The position numbers and the translations under genes were made by a program. Source: Ferroplasmaceae archaeon UBA567 (GTDB taxonomy: Archaea > Thermoplasmatota > Thermoplasmata > Thermoplasmatales > Thermoplasmataceae). Taken from it: a DNA stretch of 6,978 nt. Positions 1-5,234 of the stretch are shown in pieces. The notes under the pieces were generated by a model. It saw only the letters and a program-made list of their open reading frames with translations. It was not told the DNA's origin and searched no databases. The first letter of the stretch is position 1, and each line of letters starts with the position of its first letter. The stretch covers positions 854 through 7,831 of the forward strand of contig DAUP01000061.1 in the NCBI GenBank assembly GCA_002505185.1. Direction: 5' to 3'.

Positions 1-244
1 TGTTGAAATCAACGAATAATGGAATTAGAAATGTTAGCATAGGTGAAAGCAATGGAATTATAATAGATGCAAATTGGTGGTGTGCTGTTTCGGCAATAGC
101 TTCTTTGTTACGTGGGGTGCAGCAATATTTTTTGCACCTGAAAGTGGAAGTTTATCAGTTTATATTGGATATATGATAACCATGGACTTTTTAGGAGGTG
201 TAGCTGAAATATCCGCTTTGCACTCATGTTTCGGAGGGTGGTAA
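1..244 (+). pseudogene. Small Gly/Ala-rich hydrophobic peptide gene, apparently frameshifted, 5' end off the window
   Basis: I do not recognise a family. Two reading frames each look coding over part of this stretch. One is open from the left edge and contains NGIIIDANWWCAVSAIASLL, then stops at 174-176. The other, from about position 113, reads WGAAIFFAPESG, then GYMITMDFLGGVAEISALHS and CFGGW, with its stop at 242-244. Restoring one missing base between about 101 and 118 would join them into one peptide. The joined product would have a polar N-terminal part, a WW-Cys motif, a hydrophobic Gly/Ala-rich body and a second Cys close to the C-terminus. That layout resembles secreted peptide toxins (bacteriocin or halocin-like), but this is inference only. 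The reading-frame break could be a true mutation, a sequencing error or, less likely, programmed frameshifting. The last 19 bases overlap the next reading frame. Confidence 0.4.
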
Positions 245-555
245 TTATAAATAAAAATGTATACAGAAAATTAAAACTAAAATTAAAGATGCTTTATATA
301 ATATATCCTTTGATTATTTCGTATTTGGTAATCCTATTTTTCATTTCTAAAGGTGTAATACATTATCTACTGTTATTAATGAGCATTGGGTCATTATTGC
401 TTGGGATATTGAGTTATATTGGTATAAATAAGGAAATAAAAAACAACAATATAACAGACATAAAATTTATCTCTAAAAAATATATTGTCTTATCTTTTTT
501 ATGTACAACATTTGTTATATTACTCTTATTTTATTTATACAGGATATTCAATTGA
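226..555 (+). CDS. Small three-helix membrane protein, function unknown
   Basis: This gene encodes 109 residues that I cannot assign to a family. The N-terminus is short and basic (RR, then KLKLKLK around residues 14-21). Three hydrophobic segments follow, at about residues 22-41, 44-66 and 86-106, with a polar Asn/Lys-rich loop at 68-85, so it is probably an integral membrane protein. The start is uncertain. ATG at 226 has no Shine-Dalgarno sequence at a usual distance. A strong one (GGAGG, 233-237) lies inside the frame and would suit the ATT at 244 or a neighbouring codon. Met22 (289) is another option. It overlaps the end of the upstream peptide gene, which suggests translational coupling. 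Base composition is visibly more AT-rich than that of the housekeeping genes to the right. An immunity or transport role for the upstream peptide is conceivable but unsupported by any motif. Confidence 0.6.
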   Translation: MFRRVVIINKNVYRKLKLKLKMLYIIYPLIISYLVILFFISKGVIHYLLLLMSIGSLLLGILSYIGINKEIKNNNITDIKFISKKYIVLSFLCTTFVILLLFYLYRIFN

Positions 556-578
556 TTCGTATCATTGAAAGTTGGAGA

Positions 579-585
579 TTTTTTT
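579..585 (+). terminator. T-tract, possible terminator of the membrane-protein gene
   Basis: A run of seven T lies 23 bases after the stop codon of the small membrane protein. Archaeal polymerase can terminate at T-tracts without a hairpin, and I see no strong hairpin here. It falls in the spacer between two convergent genes, where a terminator is expected. Confidence 0.4.
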
Positions 586-645
586 ATTAATTTTAAGAAA
601 TTGATGCGCAAATACAAAATTATTTTGGATGCCTGGAATATCGCT

Positions 646-2169
646 TTATGCGGGAGTGTCCGGCTGGATAAGGTTTTTTATCCTGTTTACCACATAGTTT
701 CTGTCCATACTGGACAAAAAGTATCCAAGGCGGGGTCCACGCTCCTTATCAATGAAAACCGTGTAAAACAATGTAAATACATCCTTCGGAGTAAGATTGC
801 GCTCGCCTATTATACTGTAAATTGTTGAGTGTATTCCATCTGAAGTCCACTCGACACCGTCAATTTTATCGAGGAATTCCTCAAGTATGGCCTTTTGATC
901 ATCCGTAAGCAGGAATTGCTTATCCGTGAGTGTAAATTTAATATTGTCTGGAGCGTATTTGGACAGCCAGTATTTTGCTATAACAATCTCATTTTTAAGG
1001 TAGTCATCTATTTCATCTTTTTCGTATCCGCTTCTTTTAAGGGCCGGAAGCAGGCTTTTACCATTTCCATATATCTGCACCAGTGTTACTATATGCCTGA
1101 AATTTATTTTTTCTGGAGCATCCAGTACCTTTATTCTTGACATTTCATAGATGCGTTTGAAGTTTTCATTGTTTGATTCATCAATGCCGAAATATGCGCG
1201 TTCCATTTTTTCATAGTCATCTATGAGGTTCAATAGCCCCATGCCTGGATCAAAGTCTATATGCCTGCCGGGGTCATTTTTGGCTATAAGGAATCTCAAT
1301 ATTTCCGGAGGCGCAAATGTTGTTACCTCAGATGCTGTTATTGCAACACCTGTTGAAGAATGCATAACACCCACGCCTTTCAATAGTATTCTCTCATACA
1401 TCAATGGTACTGGAGGAGTAATCTTGAATACTTTATCAGCAATTTCCTTACCAGTATCGTATGATCCTCCGGCGGCAGCATGGTCTTTTCCGAATGGTTC
1501 TACGGTAACGCCAAGTGCAAACCATTTTGCGGGCCATTCAACACGCCATGGCATTTTACCGTCGTCCTTCCTTATGTCTGCTTTGTCCTCGTTGCCACAT
1601 GCACTGCATTTATAATATGCATATGGGTTCTCATATCTGGTTACAATAGATGAGTTTATTTTGCCGCATTTTGAACATCTTGGCTCATAGGGGTACCAAT
1701 CCTGACCAAGATCTGATCCGGCAACATCGTGCATTATTTTTGCGATTTCTTCTCTGTTGTCCATGGCTATGTTAATTGCTTCTGCCAGCTTTCCATCCCT
1801 GTATAATTCTGTTGTGCTTATAACTTCCACATTGACATTTATTTTTTTAAGGGTTTCAAGAAAAGGTTTCAGGAAATAATCTGAATATTTCCCATTTCCT
1901 TCAGGAGCAGGTATATAGCTGAGTGGCATGCCTACATACTGGGAATAGCTGTTGTCTAGAAAAGGATAGACCTTTCTTAAGGGGTCAAGATCATCGCAAA
2001 GGTATACGAATCTTGATTCCAACTTTCTGTCAAGTGATGCTTTATAAATTATATCACCAGTGAGTATTTCTCTCATATTGCCCACGTGAATCGGGCCAGA
2101 TGGTGATATTCCTGTGGAGATAAGCTGTTTTCCCTTCAGATTTTCAACCAAGGCATCTGCCCAGTACAT
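646..2169 (-). CDS. lysS: Lysyl-tRNA synthetase, class I
   Basis: This 507-residue enzyme attaches lysine to tRNA-Lys in the cytoplasm (EC 6.1.1.6). It belongs to the class I form found in most archaea and some bacteria, not the common class II enzyme. The HIGH-type ATP motif is HVGN at residues 28-31, in the context SPSGPIHVGNMRE. A zinc-ribbon-like pair of CxxC motifs is present (C165/C168 and C188/C191). Further family stretches are WRVEWPAKW (208-216), PFGKDHAAAGGSYDTG (225-240) and PPEILRF (287-293). The KMSKS position reads VMHSS (268-272), lacking the usual first lysine and first serine. Length is normal for the family. The start ATG is two bases after the gfcR stop, with a GGTGGGA Shine-Dalgarno-like sequence (2181-2175) inside the end of gfcR. 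It is the last gene of a three-gene operon. Confidence 0.95.
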   Translation of the reverse strand: MYWADALVENLKGKQLISTGISPSGPIHVGNMREILTGDIIYKASLDRKLESRFVYLCDDLDPLRKVYPFLDNSYSQYVGMPLSYIPAPEGNGKYSDYFLKPFLETLKKINVNVEVISTTELYRDGKLAEAINIAMDNREEIAKIMHDVAGSDLGQDWYPYEPRCSKCGKINSSIVTRYENPYAYYKCSACGNEDKADIRKDDGKMPWRVEWPAKWFALGVTVEPFGKDHAAAGGSYDTGKEIADKVFKITPPVPLMYERILLKGVGVMHSSTGVAITASEVTTFAPPEILRFLIAKNDPGRHIDFDPGMGLLNLIDDYEKMERAYFGIDESNNENFKRIYEMSRIKVLDAPEKINFRHIVTLVQIYGNGKSLLPALKRSGYEKDEIDDYLKNEIVIAKYWLSKYAPDNIKFTLTDKQFLLTDDQKAILEEFLDKIDGVEWTSDGIHSTIYSIIGERNLTPKDVFTLFYTVFIDKERGPRLGYFLSSMDRNYVVNRIKNLIQPDTPA

Positions 2170-2171
2170 AT

Positions 2172-2753
2172 CTATCCCACCATAGTAGCACGGATAAGTG
2201 ACCTGACCGGAACATTATTTATCTCATCTGAACTTATTTTGGAAACAAGAACAACGCATAGTATCACTTCTCCTCCCTGGCTCCGTACATCGTCTATTGT
2301 CCGTTTCATTGTTTCTCCAGTACTGATAACATCATCTATTATGACAACTTTTTTACCCTTTACACCGGCAAAGTTGCTGCTGAACATACCTTCTTTCCTG
2401 GATGGGTGTGGCCTGTATACGATTAATTCTCTCTCCAGTAGATCTGATAGCATCGTTGCGTAGGGTATTCCGTTTATGGTTATTCCCATTATGGATGTTA
2501 CATTATCCATGGATACATCTTCCATTATTATATCTCCCATTATCTCGGCTATTTTCTCTATTCTGTTTCCATATACTCCTATGCTGCGCCACCCGATCTT
2601 TGTATCTGAAATCCGATTTCCCCTAAGATCCTTGCTCAGAAGCCATGTTATAGTATTTACAGAAAGATGCAGCTCTGTTGATATTTCCTTATCGGACATG
2701 CCCTTATTCTTCAATTCCAATGCTCTATTATATAATTCCTCAAGACTTTTCAT
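2172..2753 (-). CDS. gfcR: GfcR-like transcriptional regulator (HTH plus PRPP-binding domain)
   Basis: This is a 193-residue protein often annotated as orotate phosphoribosyltransferase-like. Residues 20-41 form a helix-turn-helix (SDKEISTELHLSVNTITWLL). The rest is a type I phosphoribosyltransferase fold, with GITINGIPYA at 90-99 and the PRPP loop VVIIDDVISTGET at 136-148. The characterised relative is GfcR of Haloferax volcanii, an activator of glucose and fructose catabolism genes, so a DNA-binding sensor of a sugar-phosphate ligand is more likely than a pyrimidine biosynthetic enzyme. True PyrE proteins lack the N-terminal HTH. The start ATG overlaps the HIT stop as ATGA (2753-2750), and GAGGT (2764-2760) gives a well-placed ribosome site. 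The divergently transcribed ribokinase is a candidate target. The family assignment is strong; the target and ligand are inferred. Confidence 0.85.
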   Translation of the reverse strand: MKSLEELYNRALELKNKGMSDKEISTELHLSVNTITWLLSKDLRGNRISDTKIGWRSIGVYGNRIEKIAEIMGDIIMEDVSMDNVTSIMGITINGIPYATMLSDLLERELIVYRPHPSRKEGMFSSNFAGVKGKKVVIIDDVISTGETMKRTIDDVRSQGGEVILCVVLVSKISSDEINNVPVRSLIRATMVG

Positions 2754-3175
2754 AATTCTACCTCTTTAATGCCTGCCCTAATCCTGGTTGCAATGATTTC
2801 AAGGTCATCAATACGGGCAGTTTCCCTTTCCCAGTTTATCTTTTTCCTGTAATACCTGGGTATTATATGTACATGATAATGCATTACCATCTGATTTGCA
2901 ACCCTGCCATTGTTCTGGCCTATATTGAGCCCATCTGTTTTCAGCGTTTCCCTTATGGCTATTGCTATACGTTTTACTGCCAGCTGGAGTTCAAGGTATA
3001 TATCCTTATCAACATCATATATATTTTCATAATGGTTTCTGGGTATTACAAGAACATGGCCTTCTTCTATGGGTGCATTATCCATAAATGCGAGTATGTT
3101 TGAATTTCCGTAGACAAATGCCGCATTTCCCTTATTTGCTATTTCCCTGCAGAAAACACATGTTTCATCGTACAT
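2750..3175 (-). CDS. HIT-family nucleotide hydrolase/transferase
   Basis: This 141-residue cytoplasmic protein belongs to the histidine triad superfamily, whose members hydrolyse nucleoside phosphoramidates or dinucleoside polyphosphates through a nucleotidyl-histidine intermediate. The triad is HYHVHII at residues 99-105, with H101 expected to be the nucleophile. Other family signatures are CVFCREI near the N-terminus (C6 and C9, possible zinc ligands in the HinT-like branch), APIEEGHVLVIPRNHYENIYD (the conserved strand and H48), and NIGQNNGRVANQ at 84-95. Length is typical. It is the first gene of the operon with gfcR and lysS. The ATG sits about 26 bases after a TATA box with no Shine-Dalgarno sequence, which suggests a leaderless transcript. 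HIT substrates such as aminoacyl-adenylates formed by aminoacyl-tRNA synthetases, including LysRS, make a functional link with lysS attractive, although the exact substrate cannot be read from sequence. Confidence 0.92.
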   Translation of the reverse strand: MYDETCVFCREIANKGNAAFVYGNSNILAFMDNAPIEEGHVLVIPRNHYENIYDVDKDIYLELQLAVKRIAIAIRETLKTDGLNIGQNNGRVANQMVMHYHVHIIPRYYRKKINWERETARIDDLEIIATRIRAGIKEVEL

Positions 3176-3181
3176 TTAAAG

Positions 3182-3199
3182 TATATTGTATACAGTATA
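3182..3199. promoter_or_regulatory. Near-palindrome between the HIT TATA box and start, candidate operator
   Basis: TATATTGTATACAGTATA matches its own reverse complement at 16 of 18 positions, centred on a perfect TGTATACA. It overlaps the end of the HIT TATA box and the presumed transcription start, where a bound protein would block initiation. A dimeric HTH protein such as the operon's own GfcR-like product is a candidate ligand. Because the region is very AT-rich, chance symmetry is possible. Confidence 0.35.
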
Positions 3200-3204
3200 A
3201 AAAA
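3196..3204 (-). promoter_or_regulatory. TATA box of the HIT-gfcR-lysS operon
   Basis: On the minus strand TTTTTTATA lies about 21-29 bases before the HIT start codon. That is the spacing expected when transcription starts at or next to the ATG, and no Shine-Dalgarno sequence is present, so this looks like a leaderless archaeal promoter. Confidence 0.55.
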
Positions 3205-3237
3205 TATTTTCGTTTGCTAGTCCATGATTCAGTAAAT

Positions 3238-3245
3238 ATTTAAAT
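3238..3245 (+). promoter_or_regulatory. TATA box of the ribokinase gene
   Basis: ATTTAAAT lies 20-27 bases before the ATG at 3265. The sequence between (TTATACTAATATAATCCTGG) has no Shine-Dalgarno match, so a leaderless transcript is likely. The promoter is divergent from that of the HIT operon, within an 89-base spacer. Confidence 0.55.
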
Positions 3246-3264
3246 TATACTAATATAATCCTGG

Positions 3265-4158
3265 ATGAAACATATAAAAGTCATCGGCAGCATAAATATG
3301 GATATTATTCTGTCCTCAGCCAGATTACCAGTAACCGGTGAAACTATAAAGGCCGATAAATATTACATGTACCCCGGAGGGAAAGGGGCAAATCAGGCAG
3401 TGGCTGTTGCACGTACCGGAGTGCGACCACAGCTCATAGGAAAACTTGGAAATGATTATTTTGCTGAGATGATAACAACCTATTTGAAAAAAGAGAATAT
3501 AGATCTATCCTTAACATACGGAGATAAAACAGGGATTGCAATGATTAATGTTGAATCATCTGGAAAAAATATGATCACTGTATATCCCGGGTCAAATGGG
3601 AGCATGGCCTATGATGATTTTCATGACATTAATATAAAAAATTCCATTGTGATGTTTCAGCAGGAGATACCGCTGAAAACTATACGTGATTTCATAAGTA
3701 ATATTGCCGGAAATGGGAATATGATAATTACAGACCCAAGCCCATTCAATGAAGACCGTTATATACTGGAGAATACGGATATTTTAACGCCAAATGAAAA
3801 CGAGGCACAGCTTCTTGCTGGATGCAATATAAAAAATGTGGAAGATGCTAAAAAGGCATCCCGTATAATATTAGAGAAATATAAAAGCAATGTAATCATA
3901 AAACTGGGGGATAATGGTTCCCTTATAAATTATGAAGGTAATATAAAGTATTTCAAGCCGTATAAAGTTGGAACAGTAGACACTACCGGGGCTGGTGACT
4001 GTTTTAACGGAGCATTCGCGTCTGAATTTCTCAGAACTGAAAGTATAGACAAAAGCATGGAATTTGCCAACATAGCAGGTGCACTGTCCACCACAGGATA
4101 TGGCGCCTTTCCATCTTTTCCATACAGAAACCAGATTATCTCTATAATGGAGGAATGA
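3265..4158 (+). CDS. rbsK: Ribokinase-type PfkB-family sugar or nucleoside kinase
   Basis: This is a 297-residue cytoplasmic ATP-dependent kinase. The sequence follows ribokinase (EC 2.7.1.15, ribose to ribose 5-phosphate) closely along its length. It has GSINMDII at residues 8-15, the sugar-contacting PGGKGANQAVAVARTG at 37-52 (PfkB signature 1), GKLGNDYF at 59-66, NMITVYPGSN at 102-111, TPNENEAQLLAG at 175-186, and the anion-hole and catalytic stretch DTTGAGDCFNGAF at 239-251 with D245 as the catalytic base. The GSxNxD start favours ribokinase over KDG kinase or fructokinase. However, some Thermoplasma PfkB enzymes act on nucleosides, so the substrate should be treated as probable. Its promoter faces away from the GfcR-like regulator operon, which suggests linked sugar-dependent control. 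A 48-base gap with a separate TATA box precedes mrp. Confidence 0.85.
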   Translation: MKHIKVIGSINMDIILSSARLPVTGETIKADKYYMYPGGKGANQAVAVARTGVRPQLIGKLGNDYFAEMITTYLKKENIDLSLTYGDKTGIAMINVESSGKNMITVYPGSNGSMAYDDFHDINIKNSIVMFQQEIPLKTIRDFISNIAGNGNMIITDPSPFNEDRYILENTDILTPNENEAQLLAGCNIKNVEDAKKASRIILEKYKSNVIIKLGDNGSLINYEGNIKYFKPYKVGTVDTTGAGDCFNGAFASEFLRTESIDKSMEFANIAGALSTTGYGAFPSFPYRNQIISIMEE

Positions 4159-4180
4159 TCGAATAAAAAGCGGGTAACAT

Positions 4181-4194
4181 TATATATTAATATA
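4181..4194 (+). promoter_or_regulatory. TATA box of the mrp gene, with a 12-base palindrome
   Basis: TATATATTAATATA begins 26 bases before the ATG at 4207, fitting a leaderless promoter. Positions 4183-4194 (TATATTAATATA) are a perfect palindrome, although an all-A/T palindrome of this size may be accidental. The promoter suggests mrp can be transcribed apart from the ribokinase gene. Confidence 0.5.
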
Positions 4195-4206
4195 AAATAT
4201 AAGGAC

Positions 4207-5037
4207 ATGGCTGGAACAATAAAAATTAATGAGCCACCACCAAGACCTTCACTTACGCCAGGAAAATCAATTAAATATAATGTAAAACACACTATAATGG
4301 TTATGAGCGGAAAAGGTGGGGTGGGAAAATCAACAATCGCAACAAATCTAGCAGTTACCCTTGCACAGAAAAATTTTAAGGTAGGCTTACTGGATGCCGA
4401 CATAAATGGCCCGGATGACCCAAAAATGCTGGGGATAGAAGAGGAAAAAGCCTTTGGAAATGAGGAAGGCAAAATAGAACCTGCAAAAACAAAGTATAAT
4501 GTGGATGTAATCTCAATGGAAATGGCATTGCCCACACATGATACTCCAGTAGTATGGAGGGGGGCCATAAGGCATAAGGCAGTACAGCAATTTCTTGAGG
4601 ATACATCATGGGAAAATAAGGATCTTTTGGTCATCGATCTCCCTCCAGGAACCGGAGATGAACCGTTAAGTATCTGCCAACTTATACCGGATGCAGATGG
4701 GATAGTTATTGTAATAACGCCACAGGAGGTAGCTTTGCTTGATGCGAAAAAGGCAATAAATTTCGCAAAAAAAGTCAACATGCCTGTCCTTGGAATAATT
4801 GAAAATATGAGTGGTTTTGTGTGCCCACATTGCGGCCAGGAAACGGATATATTCAAGAAGGGTGGAACTGAACAGATTGCAAAGGATTATAACATACCTT
4901 ATCTCGGAAATATACCGATAATGCCCGAAATAGTTCAAGATTCAGATTCTGGAATTCCCGCAGTGGCTAACAATGATTACATAAAGAAGTTTTTTGATAG
5001 TGTAGCAGATAATCTGATAAAGAATCTTAAAAAATAA
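4207..5037 (+). CDS. mrp: Mrp/NBP35-family iron-sulfur cluster carrier ATPase
   Basis: This 276-residue cytoplasmic protein is a ParA/MinD-type ATPase that binds and transfers [4Fe-4S] clusters to client enzymes, probably as a dimer. Following a Pro-rich N-terminal tail (residues 1-28), the deviant Walker A is SGKGGVGKST at 34-43. Switch I is DADINGPD at 63-70, and the Walker B/switch II stretch is LLVIDLPPGTGDEP at 140-153. Two cysteines in ENMSGFVCPHCG (C206 and C209) are the conserved cluster ligands of the family. The C-terminal LGNIPIMPEI and DSGIP also match. The N-terminal ferredoxin-like CxxC of eukaryotic NBP35 and the DUF59 domain of bacterial Mrp are both absent, as is usual in archaea. 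The switch I motif normally ends GPS or GPN but here ends GPD. The start ATG lies 26 bases after a TATA box. It converges with the 23S rRNA gene. Confidence 0.93.
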   Translation: MAGTIKINEPPPRPSLTPGKSIKYNVKHTIMVMSGKGGVGKSTIATNLAVTLAQKNFKVGLLDADINGPDDPKMLGIEEEKAFGNEEGKIEPAKTKYNVDVISMEMALPTHDTPVVWRGAIRHKAVQQFLEDTSWENKDLLVIDLPPGTGDEPLSICQLIPDADGIVIVITPQEVALLDAKKAINFAKKVNMPVLGIIENMSGFVCPHCGQETDIFKKGGTEQIAKDYNIPYLGNIPIMPEIVQDSDSGIPAVANNDYIKKFFDSVADNLIKNLKK

Positions 5038-5042
5038 TTTTT
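5038..5042 (+). terminator. T-tract after mrp
   Basis: TTTTT directly follows the mrp stop codon and is followed by more T-rich sequence (ATTTAATTATTATTC). This could terminate mrp transcription before the convergent rRNA gene. No clear hairpin is seen. Confidence 0.3.
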
Positions 5043-5160
5043 GATTTAATTATTATTCTCAAATTGTTGTTTATTCACTTAAAACATTTACCGCTATTAA
5101 AAGACGGAATTTTAAAGTTCTGAAAAAAACGAATTATAATTAAATATGAAAATGTACAGT

Positions 5161-5168
5161 AAAAAAAA
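5161..5168 (-). terminator. T-tract downstream of 23S rRNA
   Basis: Eight A on the + strand give a run of eight T about 70 bases past the 3' end of the 23S rRNA on its own strand. A second run of seven (5123-5129) follows. Strong T-tracts are the expected archaeal termination signal for a highly transcribed rRNA gene. The stretch between them holds no 5S rRNA or tRNA. Confidence 0.45.
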
Positions 5169-5234
5169 CATTAAATAAAGAATAAAAATAATACCAATGA
5201 AATGGCAATACCGGATAATTGATTTATAGATTGT

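Noticed and set aside
565..828. 87-codon open frame on the + strand
   Set aside because: Most of it is antisense to the conserved C-terminus of lysyl-tRNA synthetase, and there is no ribosome site or recognisable domain.
1223..1615. 130-codon open frame on the + strand
   Set aside because: It is the reverse complement of the catalytic part of lysS, which explains the open frame.
2239..2769. Three + strand open frames opposite gfcR
   Set aside because: They are shadows of gfcR, without recognisable domains or start signals.
3930..4856. 308-codon open frame on the minus strand across ribokinase and mrp
   Set aside because: It is antisense to two well-supported genes with intact family motifs; its translation is Ser/Pro/Phe-rich with no recognisable domain and it spans the gap between the two genes.
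5107..5120. Near-palindrome GAATTTTAAAGTTC in the spacer
   Set aside because: Short, all but four bases A/T, with mismatched positions; expected by chance in such sequence, and not clearly a terminator hairpin.
5041..5234. Possible 5S rRNA, tRNA or small gene in the spacer
   Set aside because: The stretch is very AT-rich, with no cloverleaf, no 5S-like conserved boxes and no open frame with a start signal.
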